A DNA stretch of 64,000 nt from Brachionus plicatilis (Eukaryota; Rotifera; Eurotatoria; Ploima; Brachionidae), in assembly GCA_010279815.1 (NCBI GenBank), contig QEOQ01000658.1:786806-850805 (forward strand), in the 5' to 3' direction. Shown here piece by piece: positions 11,895 to 21,829 of this stretch. Positions within the stretch are counted from its first letter, which is position 1. Each line of letters starts with the position of its first letter. The translations under genes and the position numbers were made by a program. The notes under the pieces are model-generated. The model was not told the DNA's origin, searched no databases, and saw nothing but the letters and a program-made list of their open reading frames with translations.

Positions 11895-12925
11895 TTGAAA
11901 AATTATTATCTTTATATTTATTTTAAACCAATATTTAAGAAAAATACTTTTGAAAACTATGGATTAATTAGTTCAAAAGAAATTGCTGATGAGATAAATC
12001 GAATTTTTGGAAGGACAATAAGTCAACAAGCAGTTTGGCACTTTCGTGTTCAGTTTGGTTTGATTAATAAAAATTTTTAAAAATAAAATTGAAATTTAAA
12101 TATTTTAAACTTAAGATTTCAATTATTGCCGTTTAAGAAAATCGCCTCTTCTTTCAGAGCTTGATAAATTTAAGAGACTTATTTGGTGTATTAGATTCAG
12201 TGATTGCGATTTTTCTAATTACATTTTTGTGGACGAAACTTGTGTAAGAATATCTGAAAAGGCGCTCTATAATTGGAGACTCAAATCATCTTAACCAGAC
12301 ACTTTACCATCATCCCATTAATTCCTTGCAAAAATAAACGTTTGGGGAGGAATATCATGTAAAGGAGCTACTCAATTTGCAGTTAATTTAAATCACATAA
12401 AATTTTTTAAATTTATTTAAAACTATTTTTAAAGCTTTTCAAAAATAATATGGATTCAAAAATGTATAACGAAATATTATCTGATCATTAATTAGCCTTC
12501 TGTGCAGTTAACTTCAATTATAATTTTGTTCTGCACCAAGATAATGACCCTAAACATAAATCTTATGAATGTATGCGTTTTTTGGACAGCAATTCAATAA
12601 GATAAGAAAAAAAATATTCGGAAGTGTTGGTCAAAAATTAATAGTTTTGCATTCACTTGAACAAAAAAAAGGTCTGACTTTTACTCTGACTTTTCTTTTT
12701 TTTGACTTGGGACTTTTGACTTTTAGCCAACTCTTCAAAAAAAAAACTGATAAAGCTTTAAATTATCGAAAATTAATAAGATTCGTTCACCTCCTCGTTC
12801 ACCCGATCTGAACCTTATTGAGATGCTTTGGAATGAGATAAAAGTCTTTATAAGAAAATTGGGCTGTATAACAGAGACAGAAGTTTCTTCAAAAATTAAT
12901 GAATTCCAAAAACTCTAAACGAAAG
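11895..12925 (+). pseudogene. Tc1/IS630-type transposase remnant
   Basis: Begins with a helix-turn-helix-like stretch ('SKEIADEINRIFGRTISQQAVWHFR'; 11960-12050). Then come 'FVDETCVRISEKALYNWR' with the first catalytic Asp (about 12226), 'KINVWGGISCKGATQF', 'FVLHQDNDPKHKS' with the second Asp (about 12530), and 'SPPRSPDLNLIEMLWNEIK' with the final acidic site (about 12795). Several stops and shifts are present and a 171-bp insertion lies at 12604-12774. Fossil element; termini not identified. Confidence 0.65.
12604..12774. mobile_element. MITE insertion with 8-bp target duplication
   Basis: Flanked by AATAAGAT at 12596-12603 and again at 12775-12782. The inserted DNA contains a hairpin with AGTGTTGGTCAAAA facing TTTTAGCCAACTCTTC and several GACTTT motifs, like the hAT-like MITE family elsewhere in the window. 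It splits the Tc1 transposase between its second and third catalytic blocks. Confidence 0.6.
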
Positions 12926-13189
12926 AAAAATGTATGAAAAACATAAATCGGCTAAAACAGGTAATTAAGATTGTAATAAAAAATTATGGAGGCTGGTCAA
13001 ACTCATAAATTTGAAATTAGAATCTTTTATCAAAAATATTTATCAAAATAAAGGTATAAAATAAACCATATTTTTAATTTTTTATTTACAATTAATTTTT
13101 TTTCACTTTTCGAATCATTTTTAATTGCAAAAATTGTATTTTTATTTTTAAAATCATCTTTTGGCAAAAGAATAAAAAGTACTTTACTA

Positions 13190-13680
13190 ATATTTACATA
13201 AACTTATAAAATATGACAAAAAATTACATATTATTACGTTAAATTGTGTAATTTTACGTAAAATGATGTATAAAAATGTAATCAAGTTTAATGTTTTTTT
13301 TTCAAAAATTTTTTAAAAAATTTAAATATTTTTATTTATTTTCCACTTTTTCCTCTAAATTCTAATTTTTTTTTGGCCGTAAGCGTTTTCGGCCCAACTT
13401 ACTTAAACTAGTGTAATATTACGTAAAATTAAAACCCTAACCCTAATTTTTACGTAAATTTAGGGTAAAAAAAGGATAAAATATTTAAAAATAGCATTCT
13501 TTAAAAAAAAAATTTAGTTGTGAATAATTAAGATATTTTTATTTTTCCTAATAAACTAGCAGATTATCCACCATTTTTTCCGACACTATAACAATTACCT
13601 ATAAAATTTAGATGATTCAGATTTAAGTCTTTTTTATTTATTTATTGATTCAATATACGCCATTTATGGCGATTTCAAAA
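13190..13680. repeat. ACGTAAAAT repeat and LINE 3' stub; no gene
   Basis: 13200-13480 has TTACGTAAAAT motifs and the phrase GGCCGTAAGCGTTTT, shared with 59660-59690. It includes a short AACCCTAACCCTAA at about 13433. 13636-13672 is a TTTATTTATTTA tail next to a hairpin CGCCATTTATGGCG, the pattern of a LINE 3' end on the minus strand. 13680-14050 is AT-rich 3' flank of the GNAT gene. Confidence 0.4.
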
Positions 13681-14058
13681 ATTAAATAAAATAAAAAATT
13701 TTAAAAAAATTAAATAAAAAGAAGATAAGAATTGCCGGAAAATGTGATGAAATCTAAGTCTAATTAAATAGAAATGAAAATTTACGATTTTAGATAATTT
13801 GATTCATAAAAATGTAAATTTAAAAAAAATAATAATCATCTTTAGTTTCATTGTAATTTCATTTAAAGGCAAGAATAACTTTTGATTGAAAATATTTATT
13901 AAAAATTAAAAATTAAAAATCCTAAATTGATTCAATATTGGTCAATTTTTGTTAACAATAGTAATTTAAATCTATAAGATTATTCAATGATTTAATATTG
14001 TGTGATAGACTTTTTTGTTAAACTTTTTAAGATGAAGGATTTTTTTCAATTAAAACAA

Positions 14059-15744
14059 TTAATTTAAGAAAAATAATTTCTGGTAAAGAGGCTGATAGTG
14101 CTCATTAAAAGCCATTTTACTGCTTTCCATTTGAAAGGTAATATTTACCAATGCTTGAATAAGCCTCTCGTTTTGATGATTAACTATTGTGTTGATTGAC
14201 TTAATGCCATTATTATTTCTCGAATGCTTAACAAAATCACTTAGAATATTTTGTAAAATTTCTGCATCTACAGTAAAGAAATCTAAGATTATCAATGAAT
14301 GACTTGAAATATCGAGCTTGAAAATAATTGCTCCAATTTTTTCATTGTTTTTGCAAATAATTTGCAATTTGATCATGTTTTGATTCAAATCATTTAAATA
14401 TTTATTAGCAAGTCCAGTTGCGAATTTTTTTTTCATCTGTTCATCTTTTAGAATGAGTGGATTATTCTCATTATTTTCATTTGGGCTAAAATATATTTTT
14501 CCATTGAATGCGTTCAGAAAGTGTTTTCCATAATTAATTACTAACCATTCGTGATCTTCACTTTTAATATCCAAAAATTGGATACCCCGTGCGGATATTT
14601 TTCTCAGCTCAAAATTTTCAATACTTTTTTGATAGCTCACATAAAAAGCTGATGACAATTCAGCATTGGCATAAAAGCCCATCTTTGAAACACATTGAAT
14701 CATTGTCTCATTCTGATGTCTAACATTTATTTTTATATTTTTTACTCCGATATTTTTGTATGATGAAATAGTGTTAATGAAAAGTTTGAATAAACCTTTG
14801 CCCCTGTACTCTTCGACCACAAACGCCTCAACTACATTAATAGTCTCACTATTTACTTCAAAAAGAAAACAAGCAATTGCTTGCTCTTCATAGTTGAATA
14901 CTAATGATTTGAATTCAGGCTTTGGATTGACATAAAATTGGTCTAAACAATTCTCAATTGTTTCATTAATCCATTCTTCTTTTTCAGCAAAACTGTCAAT
15001 TCCAAGTGTAACAAGTCCATTTGATTTTTGAATTAGAAGCGATTTTTTGTCATAGATGCTCTTGTAAATAGCCTTCATTTGTGTTCTAAACCATTCTTCA
15101 TTTTGAGCACCAAGATCTGAGTGCTCGACTTTTTTGGCATCAAAAGCTTGTTTTCTTTGAGGCGAATGCTTAATAAATGAAATGTATCGCATTGGATTGT
15201 AGCCATATTTTTCCACAATTTCAGCAGTACCAACTGAAAAGCCCACCTGATTGTACAAGCTCATGGCAGCATCATTTTGGTGTCGAGTCAGTACATGAAA
15301 TTCGTCAAAGTCTTGCGCTATTTGCTCTAAAAGCTTTTCTAATAAATTAGAGCCAATACCTTTCTTTTGGTATTCAGGTACTATAAAGCCTTGTGCCAAG
15401 TACAATACTCGTTCTTCTTTTAGTTCCCTGTAAAGAATAATTCCCACAGGGATATGATCAATAAAACCAGCAAGGGCTTTATAGCCAGCCTTTGGATTAG
15501 CTACATAATCATTAAAATCATCTTCGGCAGTTTCGGTCAGCCATTTTTCTTTTTCCTTCATATCTTTTGGACTGAGCAAAATTTCTTTGCCGTCTTTGCT
15601 AATGTAAAATACTTTATTGGCATAAACAAATAAAAAACTGCGAATAAACTCCTTGACAAACCATTCTTTGTCTTCTAAAATAATTTTTCTTTGTCTTACA
15701 TCTAAGTTTTTGCTGTTTTTTGTCTCGATTGAAAAATTAATCAT
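14059..15744 (-). CDS. Triple GNAT-domain acetyltransferase, intronless
   Basis: 561-aa single-exon ORF made of three tandem GNAT-like units of about 190 residues (1-195, 200-375, 385-561). Each repeats an 'HQN' motif before the end of the fold (residues 154, 342, 522), and the first two continue to 'GF'. Unit 1 keeps acetyl-CoA motif A as 'PEYQKKGIGSNLL' (123-135) and unit 2 as 'EEYRGKGLFKLF' (311-322). Unit 3 lacks a recognisable Q/RxxGxG loop and may be non-catalytic. GNAT proteins transfer acetyl from acetyl-CoA to amines; the substrate is unknown. No signal peptide or membrane segment is seen, so cytosolic. The lack of introns and the bacterial-type tandem architecture suggest transfer, unproven. 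Its upstream segment is repeated before the TIR gene, and broken copies lie at 11405, 15917 and 16527. Confidence 0.85.
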   Translation of the reverse strand: MINFSIETKNSKNLDVRQRKIILEDKEWFVKEFIRSFLFVYANKVFYISKDGKEILLSPKDMKEKEKWLTETAEDDFNDYVANPKAGYKALAGFIDHIPVGIILYRELKEERVLYLAQGFIVPEYQKKGIGSNLLEKLLEQIAQDFDEFHVLTRHQNDAAMSLYNQVGFSVGTAEIVEKYGYNPMRYISFIKHSPQRKQAFDAKKVEHSDLGAQNEEWFRTQMKAIYKSIYDKKSLLIQKSNGLVTLGIDSFAEKEEWINETIENCLDQFYVNPKPEFKSLVFNYEEQAIACFLFEVNSETINVVEAFVVEEYRGKGLFKLFINTISSYKNIGVKNIKINVRHQNETMIQCVSKMGFYANAELSSAFYVSYQKSIENFELRKISARGIQFLDIKSEDHEWLVINYGKHFLNAFNGKIYFSPNENNENNPLILKDEQMKKKFATGLANKYLNDLNQNMIKLQIICKNNEKIGAIIFKLDISSHSLIILDFFTVDAEILQNILSDFVKHSRNNNGIKSINTIVNHQNERLIQALVNITFQMESSKMAFNEHYQPLYQKLFFLN

Positions 15745-15769
15745 TTTTTAATTTTAGATAAAATAAAAT

Positions 15770-15910
15770 TTTTTTTTGAATTTTTTGTTTAGCTTTATAC
15801 CTAATTAAATTAGGTAACTTTTTACTTCCAACGAGTTGCTAGCAACTATCTTAAAGTCGATAGCAACCTTTTAAAAAAATGAAATTAAAATTATTTATTT
15901 CAATTGTTTA
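15770..15910. promoter_or_regulatory. Duplicated upstream segment, GNAT copy
   Basis: About 140 bp lying 26 bp upstream of the GNAT start codon, nearly identical to 16572-16716. It contains two palindromes, CCTAATTAAATTAGG and GTTGCTAGCAAC, plus a further TAGCAACC. Promoter function is inferred only from position. Confidence 0.5.
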
Positions 15911-15916
15911 AATTTT

Positions 15917-16430
15917 TATAATCTTAGATTTCTTTACTGTAGATGCAGAAATTTTACAAAATATTCTAAGTGATTTTGTTAAGCATTCGAGAAATAATAA
16001 TGGCATTAAGTCAATCAACACAATAGTTAATCATCAAAACGAGAGGCTTATTCAAGCTTTGGTAAATATTAATTTTCAAATGGGAAGCGGTAAAATGGCT
16101 TTTAATGAGCACTATCAGCCTCTTTACCAGAAATTATTTTTCTTAAATTAATTAAATTCATCTTAAAAAGTTTAACAAAAAGTCTATCACACAATATTAA
16201 ATCATTGAATCGTCTTATAGATTTAAATTATTTTTGCTAACAAAAATTGACCATCAAATTAAAAAAATATTGAATCAATTGAGGATTTTTAATTTTTAAT
16301 TGTTTATAAATATTTTCAATCAAAAGTTATTCTTGTCCTTTTAATAAAACTAAAGATGATTATAATTTTTTTTAAATTTACATTTTTATGAATCAAATTA
16401 TCAAAAATCGTAAATCTACATTTGGCAAGT
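15917..16430 (+). pseudogene. Inverted partial copy of the GNAT 3' end
   Basis: Reverse complement of about 13790-14300. It carries the last 75 or so codons of the acetyltransferase, from 'ILDFFTVDAEILQN' at 15921 to the stop at 16149-16151, plus about 280 bp of downstream flank. Small changes are seen (for example 'QMGSGKMAF' against 'QMESSKMAF'). It has no promoter-proximal coding part and is a fragment, though its frame is still open. Confidence 0.8.
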
Positions 16431-16526
16431 TTTTTTTTCTATTATGCATTTTTAGAAATAATTACGTGATTAAATTTCAAATTTTAGCATGCTTAAGTAT
16501 TGAGTTTAAATTAAAAAACGTAATTT

Positions 16527-16571
16527 CGAATGCTTAACAAAATCACTTAGAATATTTTGTAAAATTTCTAC
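16527..16571 (-). pseudogene. 45-bp GNAT remnant fused to duplicated upstream segment
   Basis: TCGAATGCTTAACAAAATCA and the following bases match GNAT coding sequence at 14219-14264, then jump straight to the duplicated upstream segment. This is what a tandem GNAT copy would leave after a deletion of about 1.5 kb. Confidence 0.6.
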
Positions 16572-16716
16572 ATTTTTTTTTGAATTTTTTGTTCAGCTTT
16601 ATACCTAATTAAATTAGGTAACTTTTTACTTCCAACGAGTTGCTAGCAACTATCTTAAAGCCGATAGCAACCTTTAAAAAAAAATTAAATTAAAATTATT
16701 TATTTCAAATGTTCAA
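16572..16716. promoter_or_regulatory. Duplicated upstream segment, TIR-gene copy
   Basis: Direct repeat of 15770-15910, here ending 57 bp before the ATG of the TIR-ankyrin gene. The CCTAATTAAATTAGG and GTTGCTAGCAAC palindromes are intact. Relative to the gene it drives, its orientation is opposite to the GNAT copy. Confidence 0.5.
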
Positions 16717-16773
16717 TTGATTAAAAGTAAAGCAAATAAAACAGAGTGAAACATAAAAAAAACTAGCTTAATC

Positions 16774-19700
16774 ATGGATTATAAAAATGATATATTTATT
16801 TCTTATAATTGGGACAATAAATCAGACGTAAAAAATCTTTACTCTATTTTGACCAAAGATGGCTTTAGCGTATGGATGGACGAGAAAAGCATGCTTACAG
16901 GACACAATTTGACTAACGAGATCGCTGAAGCTATTAGATATTCAAGAATGATCATTTGTTGTCTGACAGTAAAATATTCCAAATCGGAAATGTGTCAACG
17001 CGAAATTAATTTTGCCAGTGATTGCAAACGAAACCAAAAAGATAAGATTATATTGCCAATTCTTTTTGAAGAAGTTCATTTAAATGATCTAGGTGGTGTT
17101 GGCTTTTTGGTAAGCAATTTGTTGTATATAAAGTATGAGAGAAATTTGAATTGGGAGGAAACGATTATCGAACAAATTAGGAAGCAAATGAAGCCAATAA
17201 AATATCCAAAAGAAAAATGTATTTTTTTTTAAAGTTAAAAAGTTAATAGTTTAATAATTTGTTTGCTTCTAGCGAGTAGAATTTATAAAAAAATTTCTGA
17301 ATGTGAATTTAGAGAGGGTAAATTTAAAATATTTGTAAAACGAATCAATCATAAATGTTTATTTAAGCTGTTCAAAACGGTGATATGAATATTGTGAGTG
17401 AGTACGTACACAATGATGGAAATGTGAATGCCGAAGACACTTATGGTACTATAAGTTTACATGATGGTAATTTTAGAATTTTTCTTGATTTATTTGACAG
17501 TGAGTAGAATTTTAAAATTTTCATCTTTTTAAAAAATATTATATTCAGTGAAGCAACAATAAATTTTTAAAATTAATTTAATAATTGGGGAAATATTTTA
17601 CCGGTAAATTTATTTATTTATTTATTAATTCTAAGCTAAGGCCGATCGCCGACCACTTGCTCAGTGACCCGTAAAATAAGGGGCACTGTGTTTAGTATAA
17701 AAAAAATATAAAAATTACAAAATTGAGTATAAAAGGTACCAAAAAAAAGTAAAAAAAGTGCCATAGTTTCTATTTACAATTTTAGGTATTCAATGATAAA
17801 ATAAAATTAGTTGTTTGACTTTTGATTGATAAGAGACTGTGGGATATGAAAACTAAGCTACATCAAATCTACAAATTTGGAATATTAAGCCCGATATGTT
17901 ATCTTTACTCCCTGTCTTATATATATCTCTGAGCTTTTGGACTTTGACATCGGTTTTTTGATTTGAACGGTACTCAGTAATGTTATTCAGCTTAACAAGT
18001 TTGCATTTGTCCTGTAGTGACATGTTTTCCTCTTCCAATTCTCTGGTAATGTCCAGGATTTCGTTAATGAAGTCATTCGGAATCGGTTGTTTTGCTAGCT
18101 CAATCATCATCTTCTTAGTGAGATCATTTTCAATTAATCGATTGAAAAAGTCAACCTTAATGTTCTTGATGATGTAATCCGTAGGCATGATATTTAATGA
18201 CAAGAATAAGCTTGTTGTACGACACCTCCTTGGTATATTTAGTAGACCTTTGACTATTTTACCCTCTGTTCTTTTTATGTCATTCGGTGAGCTCGCATTT
18301 ATGTTCATATTCTCACACCCATAAGTTAAAGCTGGCCTCACATAGGTCTTGTAAAGATGGGCCTTCATATTTTACCGGTAAATATGTATTTTTTGTTAGA
18401 AAATATTTCATCCAGAAAAAGAGAGCAAAAAAAAACATCAAAATATAAAATATTTTTTATTAATTATTATTCAGAGCTGTTTCAAAGTCACATGTCTCAA
18501 GTCAAGTCCAAGTCCGGGCTTTAAAATTTTAAATACTGAAGAAGAATTGTGAAGACTTTTATGCTAAAATTGCAAGAAAATTCTGATATATGGCAAATCT
18601 ATTGCATTAGACAACCCAAGAGTATATGAATTTTTTGAAATGAAGAAAATTTAAAAAAAAATCCTGACTTGCACTTTTTTTTGAGACTTTTAAACAACTC
18701 TGTAATATTTATGAAAAAGAGTCTTTAAAACTCAAAAAAATTATTTTTTTATTTTATTTTAAAAACAATTTAATAATGTTCTTTTTTTTAATCGTCAATT
18801 TAGTTTATTTTTGAATGAAAAAAAATTATTTAATTGAATGAATAAAAATCTAACTATTTCTGGTGCCAGAAAGACATTTTTTGATGTATTTTTAAATCAG
18901 TTTGAAAAAACGCTTTTACATTGACTTGTTGAATATTTATTCAAGCTAGATTGGAATTTTCACAATCAATTGATAAAATCGACTTTTAATTTATTTAACT
19001 GATTTTTTGTATAGTTTTATTTTCATTTTATTACTTATTTGGAATTTAATATTTGAATTTCTTTTTTTAGATTTAATTTTGAATGCTAGATAAAAATACT
19101 TTTGAAATAAAAAATTTCAAATAAACTTCACAAAAATCAGTTAATACATTTAAATATAAAAATCGATTTTATAAATGGATTGAGAAAATAATATTTACTA
19201 ATTTGAATTCGATTGGCATTTAATTCTTTAAATTTTCTAAAGGAAAATAATTGCTCGAACTAAGACTTGCACTGTGCTCATTGAGTTCTTCAATTTAAAC
19301 CATTACACCAAGCCGTTTCTTTTGAATTTCATTCAAAATATAATATTAATAATTTTTGAAAAATAAACAAGGATTTCAAGTTTAAAAAAATAAGAATCTT
19401 TAATGTACGCAATAAATGATTGGATTCATTGATTTAAACTTTATTTTTAGTTTAAAAATCAAAAAACAAAATTGAATAAATACATATTGAACTTTATTTG
19501 ATTAAAAAATAAAGAAGATCATTTCGATAATTGTCTTTATTTCTTTATTTCCAAAATTATAACAAAGTTCATTTAAGACATTTCAATTTAATAAAAAAAA
19601 AAACCGGAAAAGCTATCAAATGATTTAATTTAAAAAAGAAACATTTTGAATTTTATCATGGTGTTTTTTAGGCTTATATTCTATCAAGTCTCAAAAAATA

Positions 19701-21827
19701 ATTTAGAAATTCCAAATATGTTTTAATAATATGTCCCTTTCTATCCTAGTGGACAATGGGGAGGCGCTCATCTCCTTTTCATGTACCTTTTTGAGCAACG
19801 GCTCCGACCTGACACAGAGGTAACTGCATCGAGTTGGTCATCTACACCGCTATTATTACCCAGTCGAAACCGGTATATGTTTTAGTCGTATCTAATTAAA
19901 TTTTCTAGTACTAAAAAACGTTTTAGTAAGCTTTATTAAAAAAAATTTAAGAAAAAAATAAAAAATAAACAAATTTAATTCTACTTAGCAAATCGAACTG
20001 ATCTTTTTACAATAACATCTTTATTATTTTTACCTTTTTTGGTTGTGATACTTCTTGTGATGGTGGTGGTTGTTATAACGAGTCTGATAGTTGTTCTGAT
20101 GATGTAAAGGGTCGTATAGATGATGTTGATGGTTGTACTGATGGAGCAATTGTCAATGTATCAATTATAGATAATTTGGGTGGTTCACTTCTCATTCACG
20201 CTGGCTTTGCTATCTTTGGACGTTCGCTTTTATGATTGCCTTCAATTTTCAAATCAACTCCGGGGAAATCACAAATATTTAAATTAAAAGAAACTGTAAA
20301 GATGTGTTTTTTTGCCAAAACCAACAATTACAACTACAATTTTCCATTCTTTGACTTATAAACAAGTCTGATTTTATCAAGAGGTGATACGTAAAGTTAT
20401 AATTAATTGTAATGAATTAATTTTTGGTTTCATTGAAATAAATATTTGGTACTAACTAAAATAGTTGTACCTAATAAGGTACAACAATAATAATAATAAG
20501 TATTATTAAATTATGTTTAGTACAAGTAAAACATATTAGGTACTAATTTTTTTGGTTTTGAATTAAATTTTATTTGGTACTACATAAAATATAGTACTGA
20601 GTAAAATATAGGCCTTTTTTTATTATAAAACCATTTCCTTTTTGGGCTTTTATTACTCAAATTTTTATTGAAAAATGTTAAATAGAGAAAAATTTTGCCA
20701 AATATAAATCTCGGAAATTTTTTATATAATTTTGAAATATTTACCTATTTAAGACAAAAGTTGTCAAATATTAAAAAATTATCTTCTTATATGTCAGAGA
20801 CTTTATTTCTAGAGGGTATTTTATTTTATTGGAAAAATAAATAAAATAAAAAAATAAATAAATTAATATTTTTGAAAAAAAAATTTAAATTAAGTTGGCA
20901 AGAGGAGCACGCTCATTTTGTAGATTGTGAAAAGGTCCGAAAAATGGTAAAAAAGGAAATTTTGTGCATCATAAAAATTGAAGAGCTGAAAATTATTATT
21001 TCTATTAAACACTCACATGTCTGAAATTTTTCATAAATTTTAATTTTTTCTTAAATGAGACAGATAGAAAAAGTTTTGATAGATTTAGATCCTAATTTAT
21101 TTGTTTTAATAAAATTTAGGAAAACTTCAATCTTTTAATTTATTTAGCCAGTGCTGATGGAAATCTGCGCATGTTAAAATTCCTAATCGAAAATGATGGA
21201 GACATATTTAAAAGAGACAATCTGGGCCAGACAATATTACATTGGGGTATTATTTTTGAACCTAACTGGTTTTTATTTAATTTTTGTCTAGCTGTAGAAA
21301 ATGATTCTGAATCTATTGTTGATTATTTAGCAAATAAGTATCCAAATTTAATTAAGTTAAAATGTTATTATGGTTATACGCCATGTCACAAAGGTTTAAA
21401 AAATGTTCTATCGATTTTTAAATTAAATTATTTTGTTCAATTTCAGCTGCTAAAAGAGGATCAATAAAAATAATACAGTTGTTACTGGAAAAAGATTTGA
21501 GTATGCTAGATAGTAAGGACAATGATGGAAACACAATGCTACACTTAGGTTTTATTTAATTTTTAAATTAAATAATAATTCTTGAAATTAATATTTTTCA
21601 AATAATTTGAATAAAAAGCAACCAAATCCGGTCATACACAACTTATTAAATATCTTGTTGGAAAGAATGCAAATAGTGACATAAAAAATGAAAAAGGCAA
21701 AAGACCATTTGATATTGGTAAGATAATCATCAAATTTCGAATTGAATTAAACAAAATATTTTTTTAAATTGTAATATCAAAAGCTGTTCAAAATAAATAC
21801 AAAGACGCTTTGAATATATTATATTGA
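16774..21827 (+). CDS. TIR-domain ankyrin-repeat protein, seven exons
   Basis: Model: join(16774-17218, 17368-17466, 21148-21246, 21292-21393, 21447-21548, 21619-21717, 21784-21827), 329 aa. Exon 1 is a TIR domain: 'DIFISYNW' (residues 6-13), 'GFSVWMDEKSM' (30-40), 'SRMIICCLTVKYSKSEMC' (57-74), with Glu77 in 'CQRE', the position of the catalytic Glu in TIR NADases. Exons 2-6 are 99-102 bp, each one ankyrin repeat ('AVQNGDMNIVSEYV', 'LRMLKFLIENDGDIFKRDN', 'GHTQLIKYLVGKNAN'). All junctions are phase 1. The exon 1 donor (AAAT|GTATTT) is weak, so TIR-only termination at 17232 is an alternative. Extra exons may hide in the 3.7-kb second intron, which holds a LINE and a MITE. Likely role: intracellular signalling or NAD cleavage, inferred. 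Confidence 0.75.
17610..18366 (-). mobile_element. 5'-truncated LINE with 17-bp target duplication
   Basis: Minus-strand coding from 18366 to 17853 is the C-terminal part of a CR1-like RT protein ('LYKTYVRPALTYGCENM', 'CRTTSLFLSLNIMPTDYIIKNIK', 'DFFNRLIENDLTKKMM'). A 3' UTR and an AAATAAATAAAT tail (17610-17630) follow. The insertion is bounded by ATATTTTACCGGTAAAT at 17593-17609 and 18367-18383. The apparent ATG at 18368 is created by the junction. It sits in intron 2 of the TIR-ankyrin gene, antisense. Confidence 0.85.
18472..18702. mobile_element. hAT-like MITE copy (CAGAG...CTCTG)
   Basis: 231 bp with inverted ends CAGAGCTGTTTCAAAGTCAC and, reverse-complemented, CAGAGTTGTTTAAAAGTCTC. The interior matches the copies at 25065 and 43231. 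Flanking 8-mers are only roughly alike, so the target duplication has decayed. Confidence 0.7.
18950..19200. repeat. Palindromic repeat shared with the 52-54 kb palindrome
   Basis: Two inverted copies of an AT-rich unit with AATCAGTTAA and AAATCGATT motifs. The same unit lies in the arms at 52150-52262 and 53780-53910. Confidence 0.45.
19249..19314 (-). other. Degenerate tRNA-like / SINE-head-like sequence
   Basis: On the minus strand there is an A-box-like TGGTGTAATGG and, about 45 bp on, a B-box-like AGTTCGAGC. The anticodon stem is irregular and neither acceptor nor T stem pairs, so it is not a functional tRNA. A tRNA-derived repeat is possible. Confidence 0.2.
19740..19885. other. GC-richer unassigned segment
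   Basis: About 145 bp of near-balanced composition (for example GGGGAGGCGCTCATCTCC) in AT-rich surroundings, with no long frame. Possibly the 3' UTR of a retroelement; not recognised. Confidence 0.2.
19985..20350 (-). pseudogene. MULE-type SWIM protein remnant
   Basis: Minus-strand reading gives 'CSCNCWFWQKN' (about 20330), 'DFPGVDLKIEGNHKSERPKIAKPA' in pieces (20270-20190) and a Ser/Pro tail. These match, block for block, the SWIM C-terminus at 61130-61250 ('CSCHYWQKN', 'KFPGLDLAIEGNAKRGR'). Frames are broken. 20400-20610 is AT-rich with repeated GGTACTA motifs and no gene. Confidence 0.5.
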
Positions 21828-21829
21828 GA

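Noticed and set aside
13431..13446. Telomere repeat AACCCTAACCCTAA
   Set aside because: Only about two units, embedded in a dispersed ACGTAAAAT repeat.
19249..19314. Functional tRNA gene
   Set aside because: A and B box resemblance only; acceptor and T stems do not pair and the anticodon loop lacks the usual U33.
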